Origin: JBCDCY01 sp039180875
GTDB taxonomy: Bacteria; Pseudomonadota; Alphaproteobacteria; Rhodobacterales; Rhodobacteraceae
Direction: 5' to 3'
DNA length: 64,000 nucleotides
Assembly (NCBI GenBank): GCA_039180875.1
Contig: JBCDCY010000009.1
Span: 62,001 to 126,000 of the forward strand
Part shown: in pieces, positions 16,240 to 23,933 of the stretch
How the letters are laid out: the number at the start of each line of letters is the position of its first letter
How positions within the stretch are numbered: the first letter of the stretch is position 1
Translations under genes and position numbers: made by a program
The notes under the pieces: generated by a model
What the model was told of the DNA's origin: nothing
Seen by the model: the letters and a program-made list of their open reading frames with translations, nothing else
Database searches by the model: none

Positions 16240-17064
16240 TCATCCGGCGGATGGTGCGAGGCGGGCGAGCAGCGCGGCGTGATAGGCCGGCGGCGCGACC
16301 AGGAGGGAGGGCCAGCGCGGCTCCGCCCCGTTGAACGGCGGCACGTGGCCATCGGCGGCGGTGACGCGCACGCCTGCCTCCTCAGCGATGATCGCCCCGG
16401 CGGCGATGTCCCACTCCCAGGCCGGGCGGAAGGTGAGGGTGGCGCCGGCCTCCCCCGCCGCCACCAGAGCCAGGCGATGGGCGAGGGCGGGGCGAAAGCT
16501 CTGCCGCGCCTCGGGCACGCCGCCGGGCCAATGCTGGGGGCGCATGGCGTAGCGGCTGGAGAGGATCTTGGGCGTCCCGTCGGGTTCCCCGGCTACGAGC
16601 GGCGTGTCGTTCAGGCTGGCGCCGCCGCCGCGATGGGCGGCGTAGCTTTGCCGATGCATCGGCAGATGCACGACGCCGGCAACCACCAGGCCGGCCTCCA
16701 CCACGGCCAGGGCATGGCAGAAGCCCGGCTCGCCTTTCAGGTAGGCCCGCGTGCCGTCCAGGGGATCGACGATGAAGGTGCGCGCGGCGTGCCGACGGGC
16801 GGGATCGGCGATGCTCTCGGGGCTTTCCTCCGACAGCCAGCCATAGTCGGGGCGGGCCGAGAGCAGCTCTGCCCGCAGCATCCGGTCGATCTCCAGATCG
16901 ACGGTGGAGACGGGGCCCGCACCCTCCGACTTCTCCCAATGGTCGGGTTCGGAGCCGAACTGGCGGCGGGCGATCTCTCCGGCGGCTTCCGCGGCCGCGA
17001 GCAGCAGCGCCCGGTCGGCGGCGTCCTCGCCGCCGGGTTCAGGCGCCGGCGACAGTGAGGCCAT
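16240..17064 (-). CDS. inositol monophosphatase-family phosphatase (CysQ-like)
   Basis: This 274-residue protein of the lithium-sensitive phosphatase superfamily has LSEESPES (metal-binding Glu), FIVDPLDGTRAYLKG (the DPxDGT metal site, about 99-113) and WEWDIAAGAIIAEEAG (about 212). Candidates are 3'(2'),5'-bisphosphate nucleotidase (CysQ) or inositol/histidinol phosphatase; sequence alone does not choose, though the spacing resembles CysQ. Its start overlaps the end of pmbA by 26 bp, so the two are probably cotranscribed. Confidence 0.85.
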   Translation of the reverse strand: MASLSPAPEPGGEDAADRALLLAAAEAAGEIARRQFGSEPDHWEKSEGAGPVSTVDLEIDRMLRAELLSARPDYGWLSEESPESIADPARRHAARTFIVDPLDGTRAYLKGEPGFCHALAVVEAGLVVAGVVHLPMHRQSYAAHRGGGASLNDTPLVAGEPDGTPKILSSRYAMRPQHWPGGVPEARQSFRPALAHRLALVAAGEAGATLTFRPAWEWDIAAGAIIAEEAGVRVTAADGHVPPFNGAEPRWPSLLVAPPAYHAALLARLAPSAG

Positions 17065-18385
17065 CGACCAGCAGGCTCGGTACCAGGCGGCTGCGGCTCG
17101 GATCCGCGTCGTCGGCGGCGCGCAGGCTGGCGAGCATGGGTTTGAGATTGCCCGCGACGGTGCATTCGTTCACCGGATAGGCGATCTCGCCGTTTTCCAC
17201 CCAGAACCCGGCCGCGCCGCGAGAATAGTCCCCGGTGGTGGGGTTGATCGAGGCGCCGAGCAGTTCGGTGATCAGCAGGCCGCGCCCCATCTCTCGCAGC
17301 AGATCCTCCCGCCCGCCGTGGCCGCCGGTGAGGCGAATGTTGCTGACGGCGGGGCGGGGCGCGCTGCTTGGCGCCCGGCTGGCGTTCGCGGTGCTTTGCA
17401 GTCCCAGTTGGCGGGCGGTGGCGAGGTCGAGGGTCCAGGTGCGGAGGATGCCGTCCGCCACGATCTCCCGCCGCTCCGTCGCCAACCCCTCCGCATCGAA
17501 GGGGCGGGAGGCGCCGGCGCGCACGCGCCTGGGCTCCTCCAGCAGGCCGAGGTTGCCGGGCAGCACGGCGCTGTCGCAAAGATCGGCGGCCCAGCTTGCC
17601 CGCCGGGCAATCGCCGTGCCGTTGATGGCGGAGAGCAGGTGGCCGATCAGCCCGCCCGCCAGGCGCTCGTCATAGACCACGGGCACGGCACCGGTCGGCG
17701 GCTTGCGTGCGCCGGTGCGGGCCACGGCCCGTGCGGCCGCCCGGGTGCCGACGGTGTGGGCTTCGGGCAGATCGGCGGCGTGGCAGCGGGCCTCGACCGC
17801 ATAATCGCGCTCCATGCCGAGACCGGTGCCGGCGATGGCGACGCAGCTCAGCCAGGACTGGCTGCGGGCATAGCCGCCGGAGAAACCGTTGCTGGCCTGG
17901 AGATGAATGCGGGCGCGGCCCTGGCCGGCGCTCGCGTCGTCGACCTGGCTGATGCCGGCGACGGCGCGGGCGGCGTCCTCGGCCTCATGGGCCCGCTCCT
18001 GCAGGACGGCGGGGGTGAGCGCCTCTCCCGGATCGTCGAGCTCGAGCGCGGCGACGTCCATATCCGTCGCCAACAGGCTGGGATCGGCGAGGCCGCACCA
18101 GGGATCCTCCGGCGCCTCCCGCGCCATGGCGACGGCGCGGAGCGCCAGTTCCTCGATCGTCGCGTCCTTGATGTCGGAGGCAGCGACGGCCGCCTGGCGC
18201 TGGCCGATCAGGACGCGAAGGCCGATCTCCAGGCCCTCCGAGCGGTCGGCGCTCTCCAGCGCCTTGTCCCGCACGGTGACGGAACGGCTTTCCTCCGCCA
18301 CGGCGAGCGCATCGGCCGCATCGGCACCGGCGCGCCGGGCCGCGGCGATCAGGCGGTCGGTCAACTCATCGAGGCGTGGGTCCAT
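17039..18385 (-). CDS. pmbA: TldD/PmbA family protein, PmbA (TldE)
   Basis: This 448-residue member of the TldD/TldE metalloprotease family is involved elsewhere in microcin maturation and CcdA degradation. It lacks the HExxxH zinc motif of TldD, consistent with the PmbA/TldE partner. Characteristic segments are GLEIGLRVLIGQRQAAVAAS (about 50-69), the C-terminal LLGASINPTTGDYSRGAAGF and the closing Asn/Cys-containing VNECTVAGNL. The tldD partner is not in this window. The 3' end overlaps the phosphatase gene. Confidence 0.9.
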   Translation of the reverse strand: MDPRLDELTDRLIAAARRAGADAADALAVAEESRSVTVRDKALESADRSEGLEIGLRVLIGQRQAAVAASDIKDATIEELALRAVAMAREAPEDPWCGLADPSLLATDMDVAALELDDPGEALTPAVLQERAHEAEDAARAVAGISQVDDASAGQGRARIHLQASNGFSGGYARSQSWLSCVAIAGTGLGMERDYAVEARCHAADLPEAHTVGTRAAARAVARTGARKPPTGAVPVVYDERLAGGLIGHLLSAINGTAIARRASWAADLCDSAVLPGNLGLLEEPRRVRAGASRPFDAEGLATERREIVADGILRTWTLDLATARQLGLQSTANASRAPSSAPRPAVSNIRLTGGHGGREDLLREMGRGLLITELLGASINPTTGDYSRGAAGFWVENGEIAYPVNECTVAGNLKPMLASLRAADDADPSRSRLVPSLLVDGLTVAGA

Positions 18386-18466
18386 CGCGCCTTTTGGCGC
18401 CTTTCGCCCCCCGGGTTCAAGCGGGGATCGCCGCCGGTGCGGCTTTCGGTCCCGCCGCGACCGCGC

Positions 18467-19633
18467 CTAGGCCACCCGCCGGCCGAGCAGCCAGGTGCCG
18501 CGGACCACGGGGCTGGCGAAGGCGGTGGAGACCCGGATCAGATCGCCCCGCAGGCCCGGGCGGATCTCGCCCCGATCAGTCAGCCCCACCGCCACGGCCG
18601 GGGCGCGGGAGACGGTGGCGTGCCCGCGCGCCAGGTTGCCCAGCATATCGCCGAGCCGCACCGCACCCATCAGCAGGCTCGACGGCGCATAGTCGGAGGA
18701 GAGGATGTCGAGCAGTCCCCCCTCGGCCAGCTCCGCCGCCGCCACATTGCCGGAGTGGGAGCCGCCGCGCAGCAGGTTGGGCGCCCCCATCATCACCGCG
18801 ATATCGTGGGCGTGGCAGGCCTCCGCCGCCTCCCGTGTCGTCGGGAACTCGGCCAGGCGCACGGCATGCCCGGCCGAGGTCGCGACATGCGCCGCCGTCG
18901 TGTCGTCGTGGCTGGCCAACACCGCCCCCAAGCGCTGGGCCGCGGCCACGGCGCCGGCCTCATGCGCCGCGCCGAGCCGGGCCTGCAGCCCGCGCAGATG
19001 GGCGAAATGCGCCGCCATATCCGCCTCGCTCATGCCGTGCTTGCCACGGAGATAGGTGTGCAACTTTGCCGGATCGCGAAACTGGCGCTGGCCCGGCGTG
19101 TGGTCCATCAGGCTGACGATGCCGATCCGATCCTCCGGCCCGAACTCCGCCAGTTCCTCGAGCAAGGTCTCCGAACAGATCTCGGCCCTGAGGTGCATGA
19201 AGTGCGAGATGCGGAGCGCCCCGCGGGACCGGAGCGCAATCAGCACGCTCGCCAGCTCCCGCGCGTAGGCGTGGTACCTCGCCTTGGCCTCGGAGATCAC
19301 CGAGCCGACGCGGAGCGCGTCGAAGACCGTGGTGATGCCGACCGAGGCGAGCTCCGCATCGTGGGCGATGGCGGCCGCCTCCTTCGGCCAGTGGACCCCC
19401 GGGCGGGGCTGCATGTGACGCTCGAGATTGTCGGTATGGAGCTCGATCAGTCCGGGCGCCAGCAGATCGCCCTCGCAGTCCTCCGCCCCCGGCAGCACGC
19501 GGTCGCCGAGGTCGATGTCGGTGATGATCCCGTCCTCGACGCGGAGGGAGCCCGGCACGACCTCATCGGCCAGCACCAGGCGTGCATTGCTGAAGCTGCG
19601 GCTCTCGGCCGGCAGATGGGGGATCGCAGTCAT
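18467..19633 (-). CDS. phnM: alpha-D-ribose 1-methylphosphonate 5-triphosphate diphosphohydrolase
   Basis: This 388-residue amidohydrolase-superfamily enzyme removes pyrophosphate from ribose-1-methylphosphonate 5-triphosphate in the C-P lyase pathway. APGLIELHTDNLERHMQPRP (about 60) carries the HxD metal site as HTDN, SLMDHTPGQRQF is a PhnM signature, and ILSSDYAPSSLL near the C-terminus carries the catalytic Asp. The start at ATG 19633 fits the family; the frame stays open into neighbouring genes but that is not coding. It is separated from phnN by a divergent DUF1045 gene, so it must have its own promoter in 19634-19722. Confidence 0.94.
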   Translation of the reverse strand: MTAIPHLPAESRSFSNARLVLADEVVPGSLRVEDGIITDIDLGDRVLPGAEDCEGDLLAPGLIELHTDNLERHMQPRPGVHWPKEAAAIAHDAELASVGITTVFDALRVGSVISEAKARYHAYARELASVLIALRSRGALRISHFMHLRAEICSETLLEELAEFGPEDRIGIVSLMDHTPGQRQFRDPAKLHTYLRGKHGMSEADMAAHFAHLRGLQARLGAAHEAGAVAAAQRLGAVLASHDDTTAAHVATSAGHAVRLAEFPTTREAAEACHAHDIAVMMGAPNLLRGGSHSGNVAAAELAEGGLLDILSSDYAPSSLLMGAVRLGDMLGNLARGHATVSRAPAVAVGLTDRGEIRPGLRGDLIRVSTAFASPVVRGTWLLGRRVA

Positions 19634-19722
19634 CGCGACCGCATCCCCGCCGGCCCCACTTGCGCGGGCGCGTCGCATCTGTGTGACATGGTTGGCGGTG
19701 CTGGTCGGAGGAGGGGCGGGCG

Positions 19723-20412
19723 ATGGAGTATCGGCGATACGCGATCTACTACGCGCCGCCAGCGGGCTCGGCCTTGGCCGCCTTCGGCGCGGCCTGGCTC
19801 GGCTGGGATGCGGAGGCGCAGGGGGAGGTCGCGCGGCCCACCGTTGCGGGGCTCGATACGCCGGTCGAGGCGCTGACGGCGAACCCGCGGCGCTACGGCT
19901 TTCACGGCACGCTGAAGCCGCCCTTTCGCCTGGCTGAGGGGTGCAGTGTCGTGGATCTCGAGGCGGCGGTCGCTGCGTTCGCCGCGACCTGGCGGCCCTT
20001 CGATGCACCGCCGCTGCGCGTGGCGACCGATCACGGCTTTTTGTCCCTCCGCCTCTCCGCCTATTGCCCCGAGATGGCGGCGCTGGCGGATGGCGTGGTC
20101 GAGCAGCTCGACAGGTTTCGCGCACCGCCGGCCGAGGCGGAGCTCGCCCGGCGCCGGCAATCGGGCCTGACGCCCCGGCAAGACGCCAACCTGCAGCGCT
20201 GGGGTTATCCCTACGTTTTCGAGGACTTCCACTTTCACCTGACGCTCTCCAACCATCTGGGCGAGACGCGGGCCGCGCAGCTTGCCGACCTCCTCGCCGA
20301 TCGGCTCGCGCCCCTTTGTCGGGATCCAATGCTGGTGCGGGAGGTCGCGCTTTTCGGCGATCCGGGCGACGGGCCGTTCCATCTGCTGCATCGCTACGCC
20401 CTCTCCGGCTGA
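19723..20412 (+). CDS. DUF1045 phosphonate-metabolism protein (2H phosphoesterase fold)
   Basis: This 229-residue protein has two HxT/S-x motifs, GFHGTLKPPF (about 59-68) and FHFHLTLSNH (about 170-179), the hallmark of the 2H phosphoesterase superfamily. DUF1045 genes are regularly linked to C-P lyase loci, and some 2H enzymes act on cyclic phosphates, so a role in processing ribose cyclic phosphate produced by PhnJ is plausible but inferred. It is divergent from phnM (89 bp between starts), and its end overlaps phnN by 19 bp tail to tail. GGAGGAGGGG precedes the ATG. Confidence 0.86.
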   Translation: MEYRRYAIYYAPPAGSALAAFGAAWLGWDAEAQGEVARPTVAGLDTPVEALTANPRRYGFHGTLKPPFRLAEGCSVVDLEAAVAAFAATWRPFDAPPLRVATDHGFLSLRLSAYCPEMAALADGVVEQLDRFRAPPAEAELARRRQSGLTPRQDANLQRWGYPYVFEDFHFHLTLSNHLGETRAAQLADLLADRLAPLCRDPMLVREVALFGDPGDGPFHLLHRYALSG

Positions 20413-20945
20413 GGGGTGAGGGCGGCGAGGAAGGTGGCGATGCCGTCGGCCACGCTGCCGTCGTTCTGGATGACCGTGACGTCGTCCCCGTCGGGCACGG
20501 CGTAGTGGGCGCGGGAGAGCCGTTCCGCAATGTCGGCCGCCGTCTCTCGCCCGCGGGCGGCCAGGCGGGCGGCGAGGACGGCGTCCGGCGCCGTCACCAC
20601 GATGATGCGGAGGGGGGCGAAGCGGGCCCGCGCCTCCGCCAGGATGCCGCGCGAGCCGTTGAAGACCACGGACCGGCCCGCCGCCAGATGCCCCTCGATC
20701 TCCGCCGGGATGCCGTAGGCGAGCCCATGGGCGCGCCAGTGGAAGGCGAAGCCGCCCGCCGTGCGCTCCGCCTCGAACGCCGCCTCGGTGGCGGCGACAT
20801 GCACCTCTCCCCCGGCGCCCTCGGCTCGGGTGATCCAGCGATTGGGCACATGGATGTCCGGCCGGGCGGCGCGGGCGGCGTCGATCAGCGTGTCCTTGCC
20901 GGCGCCCGAGGGGCCGACAACGGGATAGAGGCAGCCCCGGCTCAT
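20394..20945 (-). CDS. phnN: ribose 1,5-bisphosphate phosphokinase
   Basis: This 183-residue guanylate-kinase-like P-loop protein has the Walker A motif VGPSGAGKDTLI (about 9-20), and FNGSRGIL and LAARGRETAADIAERL match PhnN. It converts ribose 1,5-bisphosphate to PRPP, the last step that recycles the ribose carrier in the C-P lyase pathway. The ATG at 20945 overlaps the phnL stop (ATGA). The 3' end overlaps the oppositely oriented DUF1045 gene. Confidence 0.92.
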   Translation of the reverse strand: MSRGCLYPVVGPSGAGKDTLIDAARAARPDIHVPNRWITRAEGAGGEVHVAATEAAFEAERTAGGFAFHWRAHGLAYGIPAEIEGHLAAGRSVVFNGSRGILAEARARFAPLRIIVVTAPDAVLAARLAARGRETAADIAERLSRAHYAVPDGDDVTVIQNDGSVADGIATFLAALTPQPERA

Positions 20946-21625
20946 GCCGCCCGGGGTGGTGCGAAGGCGGAGACGTCGACCTCCCGATCCGCCACCGCCT
21001 CCCGCGCGGCCCGGTCGTGGAAGATGCCGAGGATCGCGGCACCCCGCGCCTTCGCCTCGCCGATCAGCTCGAGCACCGTGGCGCGGTTCGCGGGATCGAG
21101 GCTCGCCGTCGGCTCGTCGAGCAGCATCGCCGGGTAGGCGTGGGCGAAGCTGCGGGCGATGTTTACCCGCTGCTGCTCCCCGCCGGAGAAGGTCAGCGGC
21201 GAGAGCGGCCAGAGCGTCTCGGGGATCCTGAGCCGGGTGAGAAGCTCGCGAGCCCGCGCCTCGGCCACGTCCGCCTCGACCCCAAGCGCGAGCAGCGGCT
21301 CGGCCACGACAGAGAGCGTCGGCACCCGCGGCACGACGCGCAGGAACTGGGAGACATAGCCGAGGGTGCGGCGCCGCAGCTCCAGGATCTGCCGCGGCTC
21401 GGCGTCGACGACCTCGACATTGCCGACCCGGATCGTGCCCGCAGCGGCCAGGTAGTTGCCGTAGACGAGGCGCATCACCGTCGACTTGCCGGCGCCGGAG
21501 GGACCGGTCAGCGCCACGCACTCCCCGGGCGCGACGGCGAGCGACGCCTCCTCCAGCACCGGGATCGTCGCGCCGCCCTGGTTGTGCAGCGTGAAGCTCT
21601 TGGCGACGTCTTCCATGACGATCAT
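20942..21625 (-). CDS. phnL: C-P lyase system ABC-type ATPase PhnL
   Basis: This 227-residue ABC ATPase has Walker A TGPSGAGKSTVM (about 40), signature LTFSGGEQQRVNIARSF and Walker B AMLLDEPTASLD. PhnL interacts with the PhnGHIJ core complex and is needed for C-P bond cleavage, but it is not part of a transporter. VARVPTLSVV-like residues between Walker A and signature (RVVPRVPTLSVVAEPLL) are PhnL-specific. It follows phnK by 9 bp and overlaps phnN. Confidence 0.94.
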   Translation of the reverse strand: MIVMEDVAKSFTLHNQGGATIPVLEEASLAVAPGECVALTGPSGAGKSTVMRLVYGNYLAAAGTIRVGNVEVVDAEPRQILELRRRTLGYVSQFLRVVPRVPTLSVVAEPLLALGVEADVAEARARELLTRLRIPETLWPLSPLTFSGGEQQRVNIARSFAHAYPAMLLDEPTASLDPANRATVLELIGEAKARGAAILGIFHDRAAREAVADREVDVSAFAPPRAA

Positions 21626-21634
21626 CCGCCTCTC

Positions 21635-22411
21635 CTAGACCTGGAGAACCGAGCTCACGAGGAGCTGGGTGTAGGGGTGCTGCGGGTCGTCGAGCACCTG
21701 GTCGGTGAGGCCGGTCTCCACGACGCGCGCGTCCTTCATCACCATCAAGCGGTCGGCGAGCAGCCGCACCACGGCAAGGTCATGGGTGACGATGATGGCG
21801 GAGAGCCCGAGCTGGCGCACCAGACCGCGCAGCAGATCCAGCAGCCGGGCCTGCACGCTCACGTCGAGGCCGCCGGTCGGCTCGTCCATGAAGATCAGCC
21901 GCGGGCCGGTGACCAGGTTCCGGGCGATCTGCAGGCGCTGCTGCATGCCGCCGGAAAAGGCGCGGGGCGGGTCGTCCACTCGCTCCGCCGCGATCTCCAC
22001 CCGCTCCAACCAATCGACCGCCGCGCCCCGGATCTGGCCATAGTGGCGGGCACCCACGGCCATCAGCCGCTCGCCGACATTGCCACCGGCCGAGACCGCC
22101 ATCCGCAGCCCGTCGCGCGGGTTCTGGTGCACGAAGGCCCAGTCGGTGCGCCCGAGCATGCGCCGCTCCGGCTCCGACATCGTGAGTGTGTCGCGCGGGC
22201 CGTCGGTGCGGGTGTCGAAGAGCACCGCGCCCGCATCCGGCGCGAGGTGCCCCGCGAGGCAATTCAGCAGCGTCGTCTTGCCCGAGCCGCTTTCGCCCAC
22301 CACGCCCAGCACCTCCCCCGGCCAAAGGTCGAAGCTTACTTCGGCGCAGCCGAGCCGGGCGCCGTAGCGCTTGGTCACGCTGCGTACCTGGAGAAGCGGC
22401 GTGGCGCTCAT
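21635..22411 (-). CDS. phnK: C-P lyase system ABC-type ATPase PhnK
   Basis: This 258-residue ABC ATPase has Walker A VGESGSGKTTLLNCLAG (about 40-56), signature FSGGMQQRLQIARNL and Walker B LIFMDEPTGGLDVSVQ. PhnK binds the PhnGHIJ core and couples ATP hydrolysis to core opening in known systems. WAFVHQNPRDGLRMAVSAGG is a PhnK-typical stretch. The ATG overlaps the upstream GNAT gene stop (ATGA), so it is translated as part of the insert-phnK-phnL-phnN unit. Confidence 0.94.
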   Translation of the reverse strand: MSATPLLQVRSVTKRYGARLGCAEVSFDLWPGEVLGVVGESGSGKTTLLNCLAGHLAPDAGAVLFDTRTDGPRDTLTMSEPERRMLGRTDWAFVHQNPRDGLRMAVSAGGNVGERLMAVGARHYGQIRGAAVDWLERVEIAAERVDDPPRAFSGGMQQRLQIARNLVTGPRLIFMDEPTGGLDVSVQARLLDLLRGLVRQLGLSAIIVTHDLAVVRLLADRLMVMKDARVVETGLTDQVLDDPQHPYTQLLVSSVLQV

Positions 22412-22926
22412 CCCGAGCCCTCGGCCGCGCGTTTCGGCGGCGGGCGGAGCCGGCCCATCACATGGCTGTCGATCAGCACGCCGTCGCGGAGCGTGTCGGC
22501 GCGGCGGGTTCCCTCATGGTTGAAGCCCGCCTCCTCGTAGAGATGGATCGCGGCGGCGTTGTCGGTGTTCACGTCGAGCTCGACCCGGGTGAGGCCGAGC
22601 CAGTTGTCGGCGAGATCGAGGAGAGCGGCGAGGAGCTTGCGGCCATGGCCCCGGCCCTGGTGGTCGTCATGGACGAAGAGCACGACCTCCGCCGCATGGG
22701 CCCGCCGACCGCCCTTGCGGATCAGCGCGCCGGCGGCGATGGCCTGACCGTCGACCGCGCCGACGAGGACGTAGGTGTTGGGCCCGGCATCGAAGAACAG
22801 CCGCTTCACCAGCCGCTCACCCGTGTGGGGTAGGCGGAGCGTGCCGGCCCTGACGCCCGGCTGGTTCATGACCTCGGTCAGCGCAGCCAGGTCGGCGTCG
22901 CGGGGGGCGCGAAGTTCCAGGGTCAC
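22408..22926 (-). CDS. GNAT-family N-acetyltransferase (YhhY-like)
   Basis: This 172-residue GNAT acetyltransferase has the acetyl-CoA pyrophosphate-binding motif HQGRGHGRKLLAALLD (about 89-104) and ELDVNTDNAAAIHLYEEAGF. Overall similarity is to YhhY/aminoacyl-type acetyltransferases. It sits between a DUF4406 gene (GTGA overlap) and phnK (ATGA overlap), so it is firmly within the phn operon. By context it could play the role of PhnO, which acetylates aminoalkylphosphonates, but it does not closely resemble PhnO; that role is inference. Confidence 0.82.
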   Translation of the reverse strand: MTLELRAPRDADLAALTEVMNQPGVRAGTLRLPHTGERLVKRLFFDAGPNTYVLVGAVDGQAIAAGALIRKGGRRAHAAEVVLFVHDDHQGRGHGRKLLAALLDLADNWLGLTRVELDVNTDNAAAIHLYEEAGFNHEGTRRADTLRDGVLIDSHVMGRLRPPPKRAAEGSG

Positions 22927-23273
22927 GGCGTGGCCTCCGGGATCTGGGCGAGGTCGGTGAAGACGGTGCCGCCGGCACCTTGGATGCGGGCGACCTCTGC
23001 ATCGGCGCCGGCGCTCTCATCCCCGATGCGGAGGATGGCGTCGCAGCGCTCGGCCAGCGCCAGGGAGACGGGCATCATGATCTCCTCGTAGCGCGCGGCG
23101 CCCGCCTCCTCGATCATCGGCAGGGCCATGTTGACGCCGATGACGGGCACGTGCCCGCGGGCCAGAACGTCGAGGGCGGCGCGGTTGAGGGCGGCGAGGC
23201 GCATCTGCCGGGTCTCGGCATCGGCACCGCCGCTGCCATAGGGGCCGGCGATCATGATCCACATGGGCTTCAC
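22923..23273 (-). CDS. DUF4406-like / nucleoside 2-deoxyribosyltransferase-like protein
   Basis: A small protein of about 116 residues that opens with MWIMIAGPYGSGGAD, the nucleotide-binding-like start seen in DUF4406 and nucleoside deoxyribosyltransferase-like proteins, with LAERCDAILRIGDESAGAD near residue 75. A function in phosphonate metabolism is unknown, but a ribosyl-handling role would fit the pathway's ribose-phosphonate intermediates. The GTG at 23273 overlaps the NIPSNAP stop (GTGA) and is preferred; ATG 23264 is the alternative. Confidence 0.7.
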   Translation of the reverse strand: MKPMWIMIAGPYGSGGADAETRQMRLAALNRAALDVLARGHVPVIGVNMALPMIEEAGAARYEEIMMPVSLALAERCDAILRIGDESAGADAEVARIQGAGGTVFTDLAQIPEATP

Positions 23274-23605
23274 GCCTGGCTGATCGCGGTGGAGAAATCG
23301 GTGGGGTCGAGGATCAGGCTCTCGATGCTGCCGACCATCGCCCCGTGCTCGGCCGCCGTGACGCGCTTGATCTCGGCCCATTCCTCATCGGCCATGAAGG
23401 CGGTCCAGGCGGCCTCCATCTCTGCCGCGTCGGTCCAGGTGAGGAGGTAGACGAAGGCGAGGCCTGCCTCCCGCTCCGTCACCCACATCGCCTGGATGCG
23501 GAAGCCGTGCCGTGCCATGATCCGCGAAGCATGGTCGCGGAACCGGTCGAGGAAGGCGACCCGGGTGTCGGCGAAGATCTCGTAGATGCGGAGTTGGTTG
23601 ATCAT
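23270..23605 (-). CDS. NIPSNAP-family protein
   Basis: This 111-residue ferredoxin-like (dimeric alpha/beta barrel) protein begins QLRIYEIFADTRVAFLDRFR and contains the MWVTEREAGLAFVYLLTW strand typical of NIPSNAP-domain proteins. NIPSNAPs are small proteins of poorly known function. It is coupled to the DUF4406 gene by a 4-bp overlap. A 24-bp inverted repeat lies between it and the upstream small membrane ORF, so its mRNA may be separated from phnGHIJ. Confidence 0.8.
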   Translation of the reverse strand: MINQLRIYEIFADTRVAFLDRFRDHASRIMARHGFRIQAMWVTEREAGLAFVYLLTWTDAAEMEAAWTAFMADEEWAEIKRVTAAEHGAMVGSIESLILDPTDFSTAISQA

Positions 23606-23634
23606 TTTGCCGCCCTGGCTTTCCGCATGCCGCT

Positions 23635-23700
23635 GTCCCGGGCTTGACCCGGGACCTCGTCGCTGAATTGGAGGTAGAGGTCCCGGGTCAAGCCCGGGAC
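23635..23700. repeat. perfect 24-bp inverted repeat (palindromic element)
   Basis: Arms 23635-23658 and 23677-23700 are exact reverse complements, with core CCCGGGCTTGACCCGGG, around an 18-nt loop. This type of CCCGGG-rich palindrome occurs as dispersed intergenic elements in many alphaproteobacteria. It sits inside the phn operon between two same-strand genes, and could stabilise, process or terminate the message. Only one full copy was noticed in the window. Confidence 0.85.
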
Positions 23701-23723
23701 GGTGCGGGACGGATATGCCGCGG

Positions 23724-23921
23724 CTACTCCCGCAGCCGGCTCTCCGCCCCCGTCAGATAGCCGTCGACCAGGCTGGCCGGGCGAAAGATGTAGAAGACCG
23801 CAGCGGGGGATGACGGATAGCTGACGACTGTCGTCTCGCCCTCCACCTCTCCGTTCAGGCTGCGGAAGACGATGTAGCCTGCGGCGTAGCAGACCAGACC
23901 CAGCAGGATGAACCAGCGCAT
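23724..23921 (-). CDS. small single-pass membrane protein
   Basis: A 65-residue protein with one N-terminal hydrophobic helix (FILLGLVCYAAGYIVF, residues 4-19) and a short polar tail. A good ribosome site (GGAGGT, 6 nt before the ATG) and only 12 bp after the phnJ stop argue that it is a real gene in the phn operon. No family recognised. The Ser/Thr/Val-rich middle may be periplasmic. Function unknown. Confidence 0.65.
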   Translation of the reverse strand: MRWFILLGLVCYAAGYIVFRSLNGEVEGETTVVSYPSSPAAVFYIFRPASLVDGYLTGAESRLRE

Positions 23922-23933
23922 GGCAGACCTCCG

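Noticed and set aside
13646..16282. 878-codon plus-strand open frame opposite the hpa operon
   Set aside because: Opposite hpaD and hpaE, which have complete catalytic motifs; composition typical of a shadow frame. The same applies to long frames at 1909-3690, 9875-11980 and 16904-19876.
19634..19722. second PhnF operator between phnM and the DUF1045 gene
   Set aside because: No copy of the TTGTCTA/TAGACAA arms was found in this spacer.
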